Source: Veillonella criceti (lineage in GTDB: Bacteria > Bacillota > Negativicutes > Veillonellales > Veillonellaceae). From it: a stretch of 64,000 nucleotides of DNA. The stretch spans positions 961,501 through 1,025,500 of the forward strand of contig NZ_UHIO01000001.1 of the NCBI RefSeq assembly GCF_900460315.1, read 5' to 3'. Below the pieces are notes generated by a model. It was not told the origin of the DNA and searched no databases. It saw only the letters and a program-made list of their open reading frames with translations. The translations under genes were made by a program, and so were the position numbers. Below are positions 29,614 to 38,997 of this stretch, piece after piece; the stretch's first letter is position 1, and each line of letters opens with the position of its first letter.

Positions 29614-29672
29614 AAAAAAGGCCCCTATGACCATTGTTGCCATGCAACTCAGGTCATAGGGGCCCTTTTTTT
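29614..29672. terminator. Bidirectional terminator between the DUF805 and YvrJ-like genes
   Basis: A 13-bp stem (29620-29632 with 29652-29664) is flanked by A6 on the left and T7 on the right, so it can end transcripts from both sides. Confidence 0.85.
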
Positions 29673-29677
29673 ATTAC

Positions 29678-29827
29678 TTACTTTCTCTCATATGTTTTCA
29701 AGGTAAACACCAACTCATTAATAGACGCACTCAAGGAATCCATCTTGTGCTCTAGCCGAATCAATAAATAGGCGGCTACCACCATAGGAAAACCATAGTT
29801 GGCCGTGGCTGTTAGAATTGCTTCCAT
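29678..29827 (-). CDS. Small YvrJ-family-like membrane protein, 49 residues
   Basis: A short gene with a strong GAGGAGGTG site 6-7 nt before its ATG (29827-29825). The product begins MEAILTATANYGFPMVV, has one hydrophobic segment (residues 9-24) and an amphipathic helix (IRLEHKMDSLSASINEL), then a basic end. The pattern of a GFP-hydrophobic segment followed by an RIE-K-L heptad helix is that of YvrJ family proteins; a holin-like small protein is the alternative. Function unknown. It follows the 395-residue membrane protein gene by 77 nt on the same strand. Confidence 0.7.
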   Translation of the reverse strand: MEAILTATANYGFPMVVAAYLLIRLEHKMDSLSASINELVFTLKTYERK

Positions 29828-29904
29828 AAAAACACCTCCTCACTGTTATACATTCCAGCAAGGAGGCACCGTCAACTTTATTGATTAACTTTATTAACGG
29901 ATAA

Positions 29905-31092
29905 TTAACGAATCAGTAGCATCCATTCTAATAAAGTACAAACTATATACGCTATAATAAATTTAATTTTTTGCTTGCGATCGCGATCTTCATCGGCCAT
30001 CTTTAAGCGTTGTGCCAAGAATCGTTTATCGCGAATTTGTAGTAATAAATCACGAATACTAGCTTGGCTTTTTTCATCCACTTCTTTCCCGTTTTTCTTT
30101 AAAGCTTCTTGTTGGATTAAAATACGTCGCTGCAGTTTACGCATCTGTATTTTGATATTATTATGAACAAAAACACTCTGCCATTTCTTACGCGAATCAA
30201 AATACATATAAATATATCGAGGAATATTCATAACAATAAAACTGATACACAAAATCCCCAACGAAATTAAGAAGTATGTAGAAAAAGAGAATTCAATCGT
30301 TTCAGTTGGTAAATAATGATGAAGAATAATAAAACTAATCCATACCCCGATTGGTAACAGTAAGGCGGCTGCCATATCAATAGAGCGTACCCAACTTGTT
30401 TTCACCGGTACTTCTGGCACATTATAGGTTTCTACTTCATCGCGAAAGGCATAGTATTCCAACCGCAATACAGACTGATCGGTACGGGCATTGATTAAAA
30501 TGGCTGGGCCCTTTGCTTCTGGACAACGATTAGGCCAAGAAATCAATCGACGAATCGGACTATCAGGGGCTAAATCAAAGCGGATAATCCCTTTCTTTTC
30601 AAAACGAACCGTCGAACTATCATCGCCGATTTCAAATGGATTAAAGAAGGTTCCTAATAAACTTAAACTCCAATTGCCCAATAAATGAACAATGGTATTT
30701 AAAATAAAACCACCCATATCGACATCAGCCATATTTAGTTTCACTGAAAAACTTGACGCATAATCGTCAAACCATAAATCTTCAATGGTAAATTCTATAG
30801 TAATTACGTTACCTAAGGTAGTAATAATCCCTAGATACACTTTATTATTAGCTTCAAACTCAAATGTAACAGAATAAAACAACCAATGATTGCGCAATTG
30901 TGCTTTGAGGATACGATTAATCGCATCTTCTTCAACATTGATAATGCGATGATCATATAAATCGACCTCACTAGGTGTCGACGGCGTTGACTCAACTGGC
31001 ACAGGCGTAGCAGTTGTTTCATCAACCTGCTTGCGTGATCTAGCTGTCATCGATTCTGCTATCTCCAATAATCGCGTGACTAGATTATTCAT
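29905..31092 (-). CDS. Unrecognised membrane protein, 395 residues
   Basis: I do not recognise the family. Residues 1-50 are low-complexity (Pro, Thr, Ser rich). Residues 50-235 look like a soluble beta-rich domain (many alternating hydrophobic strands, for example VYLGIITTLGNVITIEFTIE). TM segments lie at about 240-262 and 273-295, a long charged helix with coiled-coil character at 310-370 (KIQMRKLQRRILIQQEALKK), and a last TM at 378-394. AGGAGGC lies 5 nt before the ATG. No signal peptide. It precedes the YvrJ-like gene on the same strand, downstream of cydDC. A protein with cytoplasmic N-domain anchored by three helices is the simplest reading. Confidence 0.7.
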   Translation of the reverse strand: MNNLVTRLLEIAESMTARSRKQVDETTATPVPVESTPSTPSEVDLYDHRIINVEEDAINRILKAQLRNHWLFYSVTFEFEANNKVYLGIITTLGNVITIEFTIEDLWFDDYASSFSVKLNMADVDMGGFILNTIVHLLGNWSLSLLGTFFNPFEIGDDSSTVRFEKKGIIRFDLAPDSPIRRLISWPNRCPEAKGPAILINARTDQSVLRLEYYAFRDEVETYNVPEVPVKTSWVRSIDMAAALLLPIGVWISFIILHHYLPTETIEFSFSTYFLISLGILCISFIVMNIPRYIYMYFDSRKKWQSVFVHNNIKIQMRKLQRRILIQQEALKKNGKEVDEKSQASIRDLLLQIRDKRFLAQRLKMADEDRDRKQKIKFIIAYIVCTLLEWMLLIR

Positions 31093-31169
31093 AACGCCTC
31101 CTATGGATTTAGCACGTTGTTAACATTCCAATTATACCACATAAAGTATGTTTTTTGAACTCTTCTCCC

Positions 31170-34100
31170 TTATACCGTTTCCATAGATAATTTACGATAC
31201 GCATAAAAAGCACCTTGTTTAGCCATAAGTTCATCATAGGAACCATCTTCAATAATCTGACCTGCTTCTAAAAATAAAATACGATCCATCTGTTCCAGAC
31301 CCGCTAAATGGTGCGTAATATAAAGTACCGTTTTCCCTTGCATCAATGAATATAACGACGTCTGCAATTCCTGACGTACCACTTGATCAAGCCCTTCTAG
31401 CGGTTCGTCCAATAATAAAACGGGGCTATTCCGAAGCCACAAACGGGCTAAGGCAAGTCGCTGTCGTTGACCCCCACTAACACCAGCGCCACCACTGCCA
31501 ATGATTGTTTTAATACCTTGCGGTAAAGTTTTAACCCAATCAGTAAGGGCCGCAAACTGTAAAGCCGCTGTCAGTTCTTCTGCTGTTGCCGTTGGCTTTG
31601 CTAAGCGAATATTATCTTCTACGGTCGCGTGGAATAAATACGTGTCCTGTGTTAAAGCACCATAGTATTCACGAGCTTTTGCTATGGGTAATTGACGCAA
31701 TTCATAGTCATTCAAATAAATATGGCCTTCATAATCATAAAATCGTTCTAACATGGTAAGCAAAGTGGTTTTACCTGAACCACTAGGCCCAACAATAGCC
31801 ACTTTTTCGCCTGCTTTAATCTGTAATGACATATGCTGATACACATACGCTCTATCATAAGCAAAACTTACATCATCTAAGCGAATCCCTACTGGCCCTA
31901 CTGCGCTAACACTAGTGTCATCAATTTTCTGATTATTATCCTGAGTATTAGTTACCGATTCAACGACAGCTGGTTTTTGTTCTGCCAGCTGGACTAATCG
32001 TTTCATAGCCGCCAAACTTTCACGCCCATGATACCAAGCAATCGTTAAAGGACCTAACGCTTCAAAATATGACTGTAAGGATATGGCAACAACAGCAATA
32101 AAAATCCCCGCCTGTTGGCTACCATGGGCCAAAGGAATCATAATAATGGCCCCTGCTACCATGGTCAATTGTGTCAGCCCAAGGAATAAGGTATCACCCA
32201 AATTAGTACCACTGTGCACTCGACTTTGCGCTTTTGTCAATGCATCGAATTGCCCTTCTACTAATTCAGTAACTCGCTGTTCTTGTTTATATGTAATAAT
32301 ATCCATAATACCAGCTAAACTTTCCACAATAGTATCCTTAATAGTACTCCGTGAAACTAAAACAGCTTCAGTGGCCACTTGATTATGTTTAAACACTAAA
32401 AAGGGAATGCCTACAGCGCCCAATACAAAGGCTACACCTAATAACCATAGCAATGAATAACTAAAGAAGCTAAGGAAGTACAAGCCTATACCTGTAAGTA
32501 ATATAGCGCCTACAGGCGGTATAATAACACGCAAATAGAAAAATTGTAATGTTTCAATATCTGCCATAATACGGCCCAAAATGTCCCCCGAACCAAGACG
32601 GTGTAAAGCGGCCGGCATGAGGGGCTCTAGTTTTTGGTAAAACCAAACCCGTAGGCCGTAAAGCCCTTGAAAGGCCATATGATGCGATACATACCGTTCT
32701 GCATAACGACAAACAGCCCTGCTAATCCCAAAGAAACGCACCCCAACAATGGATAAACTTAGCGCAGCAAGTTCAGGCCGTAATGCAGCTGACGTAATTA
32801 ACCACGCTGACGTAGTCAATAAGCCCACATTCATGAAAACAGTTAAAAATGAAAGTAACAAACTTAACCATAAAGAATTGCGTGCAGGCCCTAATACAGC
32901 AAACAAGCGTCGCAACGAATCCCAAGCAGAAGTAGTATCCGCCAAAATCTGTTGAGATTGTTGAGATTGTTGGGTTCCCTTAGAACCAAGAGAATTCCTA
33001 TTCTTCGTTACATCACTCACTACCTGCGCTTCACCGGTTTTATCGTCTATTGGCACCACTGTATCTATATGTTCTGTGTACTCTATGTACTCTGTAGGGT
33101 CTGCCTCTTCGCCAAGCGGCTCACCAAGACCAGCTCGCACTAATTCACTAAAATAGCCTTTCTTTTGAACCAATGATTCAAAAGAGCCCGCTTCAACTAA
33201 GTGTCCTTCTTTCAATACTAATAAAGTATCTGCCCAACGCATCGTTTGTACCCGATGTCCGATGAGCAATACAATTTTATCTTGCATTAACCGTTGCAGA
33301 GCAGTGGCTAAACTTCGTTCCGTTGCTACATCCAAATGAGCCGTTATTTCATCGAGTACTAAAATAGGAGATTGCTTTAAAAAGGCACGCGCAATCGCTA
33401 TACGTTGGCGTTGTCCTCCAGAAAGGCCTAAGCCCCCTTCACCAATAATTGTATCCAGTCCTTGTGGTAACGAATTTACAAACGCCTCTGCCTCAGCGGC
33501 TACTACAGCATTATGCAAGTCTTCTTCTGAAACGACTTGGCCAAATACAATATTGTCTCGTAAAGTACCACGGAATAAATGAGGTTGTTGTGGTACAAAG
33601 GTAACAGCATCTCGCCAAGCCTCACTATCTAGCGCCAAGATATTCGTATCATCAACTAATATCTTTCCTTTAGTTGGCTCCATAAGACGCAATAATAAAT
33701 GAGCTAATGTACTCTTGCCAGCGCCACTACCACCTACAAGCATTGTTACTTCACCACGACGTAAGGTAAAATTAATATCTTCTACGGCCCAAACAGTATT
33801 TGGCGCTTGTCCATACGCATAGGATACCTCTTGAAAGACCACCTGTTCTATATGCGTGGCTGGATTTAACACGCCTGTAGGAGGTTCCTCAATGGGAATG
33901 GCTAAGAAATCATCAATTTTAGCTAAACTCACCTGCCCAGCCATACCTGTATGGAAAGCCGCGCCTAATTGACGTAATGGCGCATAAAACTCAGGTGCTA
34001 ACAAAAGTACAAAAAAAGCGGGAAGAAACGTTTCATGACCATATAATAAGGCCATCCCCATATATACAGCAATGAGCGCTGTACTAATAGTACTCACTAA

Positions 34101-34835
34101 TTCAAGAACTAAGGCCGATAAAAAAGCAACCCGAAGCACTCGCAAAGTAGAATCCCTAAATTCAGCGGATAAACGAGCAATGACCTCCACTTGTTCCTCA
34201 GAACGACCAAATAATTTCAATGTAGCAATACCTTGTAATACGTCGAGAAAGTGGCCACTTAAAAAACTCATACGTTCCCATTGTTCTTTATTCATGGATT
34301 CTGCTTTTTTACCAATCAAAATCATAAAGAACGGAATCAATGGAAATGTAATTAACAAGATAATCGCTACCCATGGTGCAGCATCAATAATAGCAATAGC
34401 CATCACCAACGGAATCATCATAGCATACAGCATTTGTGGCACGTAGCGCGCAATATAAGCCTCTACACTTTCTAAACCATCTGTCATCAAATGGACTACA
34501 TCACCATGACGTTCGCCAGTAAAAGGTCCTAATTTTAATAAATGATGCCAAATTTTCTCGCGCAAATCCTGCTTAGCTAATACAGCTAACCGTCCAGCCG
34601 TTCGTTCTTGACAATACGTAGCTATCATACGCACAGCAATAGAAAGTAATAGGCAACTTATCGTGCCCCATACAGCCGTCAATGGTTGCCCTTCAAAAAA
34701 TGTTTTTTCAATCAATACAGCAAAGAACCAGGCTTGCCCTACAATGCCAAACGTGCCTAGCAAACTAAAAATCCCTAACCCTATAGCCTTTCCCTTAAAC
34801 CGAAGTAACTCTTCACGAGCGGTTTTGACTATCAC
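31170..34835 (-). CDS. cydDC: Fused thiol-reductant ABC exporter CydD-CydC
   Basis: A 1221-residue protein made of two complete half-transporters. Each has a six-TM ABC exporter domain and an ATPase. First half (CydD-like): Walker A GGSGAGKST near residue 373 and signature [14 protein letters not shown] near 478. Second half (CydC-like): Walker A GPSGSGKTT near 1020 and VSGGQRQRLALARL near 1121. A charged, low-complexity linker at about 570-650 (acidic, then QQSQQSQQ) joins them. CydDC exports glutathione/cysteine-type thiols or handles haem and is needed for cytochrome bd assembly; cydAB is not in the window. Start GTG, 5 nt after GGAGG. The haem genes lie upstream. Confidence 0.87.
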   Translation of the reverse strand: MIVKTAREELLRFKGKAIGLGIFSLLGTFGIVGQAWFFAVLIEKTFFEGQPLTAVWGTISCLLLSIAVRMIATYCQERTAGRLAVLAKQDLREKIWHHLLKLGPFTGERHGDVVHLMTDGLESVEAYIARYVPQMLYAMMIPLVMAIAIIDAAPWVAIILLITFPLIPFFMILIGKKAESMNKEQWERMSFLSGHFLDVLQGIATLKLFGRSEEQVEVIARLSAEFRDSTLRVLRVAFLSALVLELVSTISTALIAVYMGMALLYGHETFLPAFFVLLLAPEFYAPLRQLGAAFHTGMAGQVSLAKIDDFLAIPIEEPPTGVLNPATHIEQVVFQEVSYAYGQAPNTVWAVEDINFTLRRGEVTMLVGGSGAGKSTLAHLLLRLMEPTKGKILVDDTNILALDSEAWRDAVTFVPQQPHLFRGTLRDNIVFGQVVSEEDLHNAVVAAEAEAFVNSLPQGLDTIIGEGGLGLSGGQRQRIAIARAFLKQSPILVLDEITAHLDVATERSLATALQRLMQDKIVLLIGHRVQTMRWADTLLVLKEGHLVEAGSFESLVQKKGYFSELVRAGLGEPLGEEADPTEYIEYTEHIDTVVPIDDKTGEAQVVSDVTKNRNSLGSKGTQQSQQSQQILADTTSAWDSLRRLFAVLGPARNSLWLSLLLSFLTVFMNVGLLTTSAWLITSAALRPELAALSLSIVGVRFFGISRAVCRYAERYVSHHMAFQGLYGLRVWFYQKLEPLMPAALHRLGSGDILGRIMADIETLQFFYLRVIIPPVGAILLTGIGLYFLSFFSYSLLWLLGVAFVLGAVGIPFLVFKHNQVATEAVLVSRSTIKDTIVESLAGIMDIITYKQEQRVTELVEGQFDALTKAQSRVHSGTNLGDTLFLGLTQLTMVAGAIIMIPLAHGSQQAGIFIAVVAISLQSYFEALGPLTIAWYHGRESLAAMKRLVQLAEQKPAVVESVTNTQDNNQKIDDTSVSAVGPVGIRLDDVSFAYDRAYVYQHMSLQIKAGEKVAIVGPSGSGKTTLLTMLERFYDYEGHIYLNDYELRQLPIAKAREYYGALTQDTYLFHATVEDNIRLAKPTATAEELTAALQFAALTDWVKTLPQGIKTIIGSGGAGVSGGQRQRLALARLWLRNSPVLLLDEPLEGLDQVVRQELQTSLYSLMQGKTVLYITHHLAGLEQMDRILFLEAGQIIEDGSYDELMAKQGAFYAYRKLSMETV

Positions 34836-34851
34836 AAAAGCCTCCTATTAT

Positions 34852-34887
34852 AAAAAAGGAAATGCACATTTTACAATGTGCATTTCC
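34852..34887 (-). terminator. Terminator after the PepSY gene
   Basis: A perfect 13-bp stem at 34858-34887 with a 4-nt loop and six T residues following on the minus strand. It lies 40 nt past the PepSY stop and before cydDC. Confidence 0.88.
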
Positions 34888-34926
34888 CAACCATTACTAA
34901 CTACTAAGTAGCCATCACATTAGCTC

Positions 34927-35553
34927 TTAATCGCCCCAAAGCACAAAGCCATCATCATTTTCATCAGGAATTTCAACTTTTTCAGGTAATGTTTTAGTGA
35001 TGACATCCCCCGTTGTTGCATCAATCAATACATCCTGCTCAACAAGGCCCATTTTTTCATCCGTATGGTAAATGGTAACTTCATATTTTACCTTACCTTC
35101 TTCAGCTTCTAATTCCCAGCCTTTACTAATAGCATCGCCACCAATGTTAGCTACAGCTACCGCTTCTGCTTTCTTAGGTTCAATCACATTTAATGGATTA
35201 AAAACTTTACTTGGAATATCTTTTTCCTTACCATCAATTTCTTCTTTTAAAATCTTAGACGTAATAACATCTACAGAAATCTTATATGTATTTTTCAACG
35301 TGTAGCCTGTTACTTCATACGCAAAACGGCCACGATCTGGTTTCAACGTAATGGAGTGAACTGCAGAATTAGGATATTTCGCCAAAAAGATACCAGCTAC
35401 CTGACGCATGGACAAAACCATAGACTGATTAGGTCCTTCAATTGTTAACGTTGGATTTACGTCTGCTGCTACAGCAACTTGTGGTACCGCCACAGCTGCT
35501 ACGCCTACAGCAAATGCACAAGCTAGTACACTAGCGAATGATTTCTTTTTCAT
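34927..35553 (-). CDS. Secreted PepSY-domain protein
   Basis: A 208-residue exported protein. Signal peptide: MKKKSFASV followed by a hydrophobic stretch, with cleavage likely after AVA (about residue 29). Two PepSY modules follow, each ending in the YEVTGYTL or YEVTIYHTDE type strand and the xxVDxxTGxVI pattern (SVDVITSKILKEE; VLIDATTGDVITKT). PepSY domains are thought to inhibit or chaperone secreted peptidases. The ATG at 35553 has AGGAGG 9 nt upstream; 17 extra upstream codons in frame are not used. Confidence 0.85.
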   Translation of the reverse strand: MKKKSFASVLACAFAVGVAAVAVPQVAVAADVNPTLTIEGPNQSMVLSMRQVAGIFLAKYPNSAVHSITLKPDRGRFAYEVTGYTLKNTYKISVDVITSKILKEEIDGKEKDIPSKVFNPLNVIEPKKAEAVAVANIGGDAISKGWELEAEEGKVKYEVTIYHTDEKMGLVEQDVLIDATTGDVITKTLPEKVEIPDENDDGFVLWGD

Positions 35554-35626
35554 ATAATAACCTCCTGGATATGTGCATACTTCATTATTCTCTAAGTATA
35601 CCATAGAGTTTTATGAAAACTCAATT

Positions 35627-36763
35627 TTAAATATAAGTTTCATTACTATCTGGCTTATGTTCAAGTCGTTTATCTACGTCTTCTTTAATCAATTTATAAA
35701 TAGTCGCAGCCAATGGCACACTCAATAAAATCCCGGGTACCCCATACAACGTACCACCAATCGTAATCGCCGCAAACACCCAAATACCGGGCAATCCTAC
35801 AGAACTGCCTACAATACGAGGATAGATAACATTCCCTTCAATTTGCTGCATAACAACAAGAATAATAAGGAAAATAAGCGCATCCATCATGTTAACAGAT
35901 AAAAGCATAATAAGACCCATTAATCCGCCGATATACGCCCCTAACAGAGGAACTAAAGCGGTTAAACCAATTACGCAACCAATGGTCATTGCATACGGTA
36001 CTGAAAAGCACCATAAACCAACACCCACCATAAGACCCAAAATTAAAGCATCTAAAAATTGCCCAATGAAAAAGCTACTAAACACCTGACTTGCTACACG
36101 CCATACATGAACAAACCCTTTAATACGATGTTCTTTGCCATAAGCCCGTGAAACGCGCCCCAATTGACGACGTAACACTTCTTTATCCAATAACACATAA
36201 ATAGCGAAAATAAGGCCAATCACAAAGTTGAAGACCATTTCCACCGTATCACTCATAGTCTTCATTATATAACGACCGCTATCAGCCCCTACTTGGCGTA
36301 ATTGTTCAACTACATTTTCCGTAGAAATAGAATTCATAACGCCAGATGTTGAAATATAGGGTGTATTGTTAATAAATTGATCTACCCATTTAGATGACTC
36401 ATCATATAAGCCTGGTAAAGCCTGTACAATAATTCCTAGCGAATGAACTAATTGTGGTATCGCCATACGCCCCACTAGGAAAATAGCTAATAAGACGGTT
36501 AAAATCGCCAATACTACACAAACAGGCCGACGAGTAGTATGTTGCCAACCACTTACTTTAGTTGGGAAATAAATGCGTTCAAAACATTTCACAATAATAT
36601 TTAAAATAAATGCAATTAAAATCCCCCAAATGAGTGGCATCACAGCATCCATTCCCATTCGAAAAGTTTCTAACACTGAGTCAAATTTAATCGTAAATAG
36701 AAATACTAAGCCTCCCAAAAGGATTAGACTAATAATCGATTTATACTCTTTAAAAAAACTCAT
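35627..36763 (-). CDS. AI-2E family transporter (PerM/UPF0118)
   Basis: A 378-residue inner-membrane protein with about eight TM segments: two near the N-terminus, a large loop (residues about 95-160), a further helix pair, then the C-terminal cluster with GLMVGVGLWCF, PLLGAYIGGL and the conserved GNVIYPRIVG and PGILLSVPLAA blocks. Family members export small molecules or ions; autoinducer-2 transport was shown only for TqsA, so the substrate here is unknown. It starts 38 nt after hemQ. Confidence 0.88.
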   Translation of the reverse strand: MSFFKEYKSIISLILLGGLVFLFTIKFDSVLETFRMGMDAVMPLIWGILIAFILNIIVKCFERIYFPTKVSGWQHTTRRPVCVVLAILTVLLAIFLVGRMAIPQLVHSLGIIVQALPGLYDESSKWVDQFINNTPYISTSGVMNSISTENVVEQLRQVGADSGRYIMKTMSDTVEMVFNFVIGLIFAIYVLLDKEVLRRQLGRVSRAYGKEHRIKGFVHVWRVASQVFSSFFIGQFLDALILGLMVGVGLWCFSVPYAMTIGCVIGLTALVPLLGAYIGGLMGLIMLLSVNMMDALIFLIILVVMQQIEGNVIYPRIVGSSVGLPGIWVFAAITIGGTLYGVPGILLSVPLAATIYKLIKEDVDKRLEHKPDSNETYI

Positions 36764-36801
36764 TTTTCTCGTTCCTTACATAGTATATTTTAGTGTTCAA
36801 A

Positions 36802-37596
36802 TTAAGCAAATAGGGCTTGTAAACGTTCTTCATCTAATAAGGTACCTACTGTAAATGGTCCAAAAAGGCCAAAGCGTGCACTTACTTCATCAAAACGCAT
36901 TTCATTAACAATCTTCTTAAATTGAACGGCATCATCTGACATAAGAGTAATGCCCCATTCCCAATCATCAAGGCCACAAGCACCTGTAGTAAACTCTTTA
37001 ATCGTTTCTTCGTACTTTTTACCAATTTGACCATGAGAACGCATCATACGGCCCCGTTCTGCTCGATCTGTCATATACCAATTGTCTTCTAAATTACGGC
37101 GTTTACTCATTGGATAGAAGCACATATATTTTAAACGAGGAATATGAGGATATAAACGAGCTTGTACTTTAGGATGATTAATATCCGTCTTCATATAATT
37201 ACTTACTTCAATAACCGATACGAAGGAAGCCGTTGGCTCTAATACCGCACCGATCGCCAATTTACGAAGTTCAATTTCTTTAGCGGTTACCTCTTCCAAC
37301 GTTGGTTGCAAGAACCAAATTAAAATATCACCTTTACCACCAGCCACATTATATAAGGCATAGCTCGAAGTTTCTGCTTGATGACCAGCTTCTAACTTGG
37401 CAATAAATGCTTTAAATTCTGCTAATGCTTTAATTTGACGTTCTGTATCCCAAGCTTGCCATTTTTCAAAATTAATTTTGTAGGTCGCATGAATACTAAA
37501 CCAACCCTCATAGGTTAAAATCGCTTTTTCATCAATACTTGCTGCTTCACCATGACCAACATGACCAGCCTGTCCCATATGTTGTTCGCTCATCAT
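36802..37596 (-). CDS. hemQ: Coproheme decarboxylase HemQ (ChdC)
   Basis: Converts coproheme to protohaem with peroxide, the last step of the coproporphyrin-dependent route. 264 residues of the chlorite dismutase superfamily. The catalytic Tyr is in FYPMSKRR and the proximal His in RSHGQIGKKYEE; WEWGITLMSDD is also typical. The two adjacent ATG codons (37596 and 37593) are 4 and 7 nt from GGAGG, so the protein may start one residue later. The N-terminus is His/Gly-rich (HMGQAGHVGHGE). It follows hemY after 27 nt. Confidence 0.93.
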   Translation of the reverse strand: MMSEQHMGQAGHVGHGEAASIDEKAILTYEGWFSIHATYKINFEKWQAWDTERQIKALAEFKAFIAKLEAGHQAETSSYALYNVAGGKGDILIWFLQPTLEEVTAKEIELRKLAIGAVLEPTASFVSVIEVSNYMKTDINHPKVQARLYPHIPRLKYMCFYPMSKRRNLEDNWYMTDRAERGRMMRSHGQIGKKYEETIKEFTTGACGLDDWEWGITLMSDDAVQFKKIVNEMRFDEVSARFGLFGPFTVGTLLDEERLQALFA

Positions 37597-37623
37597 AATT
37601 CCTCCTTTAAAATATATTAAAAC

Positions 37624-38997
37624 TTAACGTTCATTCACCATATGTTGCACTAATTCATGCGCTTGGCGCACACCATCAGGCATGCCTACACCATCAAAAG
37701 GCGTGCCAATCATATGAAGTCCAGGATATGCTTTAGCCGCATAATCTCTTAAACGGCCAATCAAATCGCGATGTCCCACTTTATATTGTGGCATGCTCTT
37801 ATTAAGACGCGTTAACTCTACCCAAATTGGCGTAGCCGTAAATTTCATAATACGCTGAATTTCACGAATCGCCAAGGCTTTAAGTTCATCTTCATTAAAG
37901 CGTTGCACCGTATCATCACCGGGCTTACCCATGAATACTCGAAGCACCACTTTATCTTGCGGTGTAGTTTGAGGCCATTTAGCTGTAATATATGTACAAG
38001 CTGTCAATGGCGTTTCACTCTTGCGGGTAATTACAAACCCGGTCCCATCTAAAGATGCATCAAAGTTAGCTCGATCAAAAGCCATGACCGCAATCGCACA
38101 AGAAGATAAGTCCATATTCATAAGTTCACTAAATTTTTTATCTTCACTAAACCACGCCTGATAGCTTTGTGGCGGGGTTGTAATAATTACCTCATTATAT
38201 GGACTCTTAACAGTACCACCCAGTACATACCCCTGTTTTGTTTTTTCAATTGATGTAACGGGCGTACTCTTATGAAGCGTCACATTAGCAGGCATTTGAC
38301 CAACCAACGCATCAATAATAGATTCTAATCCGCCAGTTAACTGCCGAAATTGACCGCTTGGCTTAATGTGACTACTAGCCCGCTGTTTACGAGCCGCCAA
38401 CATTCCTTTGACCATATTGCCATGTTTCCGTTCTAAGCTGTGGAATTCTGGGAACGTCGCATCTAAGCTTAATTCATAAATATCGCCACCATAAATCCCT
38501 GATAGTAGTGGCTCAATCAATTTGTCCATCATTTCTTGTCCCAGGTGATATTTGAAAAAGTCACCAATCGACACATCACCCTCAGTCGGATAGGGACTTT
38601 TGAAATAATCTTGCATAGCCCGAATTTTGCCAGGCCAAGATAGCAAAGTAGATTTTGCAAATGGCACAAACTCTGTAGGAATCCCTACGATAGCCCCACC
38701 TGGTAAAGGATACATAGCACCACGATCATAAATAAAAGCCTGACCCGTTGCATTAGTTACAATGGTGTCTCCTAAGCCTAATTCATTAATTAAATCTGTC
38801 ATGGACTGTTTGCGAGCTAAGTACGAATCTGGTCCTACTTCTACCACATAGCCATCGACACGTTTAGTCTTTATTTTTCCACCAAATCGATTTTCTTGTT
38901 CAAATACATCAATTTGCCAATCCGGTTTCGCTTGACTTAAATAGTAGGCTGCTGTAAGCCCCGTCAAGCCACCACCAATCACAGCTATTCGACTCAT
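37624..38997 (-). CDS. hemY: Coproporphyrinogen III / protoporphyrinogen oxidase, HemY type (CgoX)
   Basis: FAD-dependent oxidase of 457 residues. The dinucleotide motif GGGLTGLTAAYYLSQ is at residues 8-22, followed by DVFEQENRFGGK, and the C-terminal GTPFDGVGMPDGVRQA closes the FAD site. Its company with hemQ and hemH argues that the substrate is coproporphyrinogen III rather than protoporphyrinogen IX. The ATG overlaps the hemH stop by 4 nt, implying coupled translation. Confidence 0.93.
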   Translation of the reverse strand: MSRIAVIGGGLTGLTAAYYLSQAKPDWQIDVFEQENRFGGKIKTKRVDGYVVEVGPDSYLARKQSMTDLINELGLGDTIVTNATGQAFIYDRGAMYPLPGGAIVGIPTEFVPFAKSTLLSWPGKIRAMQDYFKSPYPTEGDVSIGDFFKYHLGQEMMDKLIEPLLSGIYGGDIYELSLDATFPEFHSLERKHGNMVKGMLAARKQRASSHIKPSGQFRQLTGGLESIIDALVGQMPANVTLHKSTPVTSIEKTKQGYVLGGTVKSPYNEVIITTPPQSYQAWFSEDKKFSELMNMDLSSCAIAVMAFDRANFDASLDGTGFVITRKSETPLTACTYITAKWPQTTPQDKVVLRVFMGKPGDDTVQRFNEDELKALAIREIQRIMKFTATPIWVELTRLNKSMPQYKVGHRDLIGRLRDYAAKAYPGLHMIGTPFDGVGMPDGVRQAHELVQHMVNER

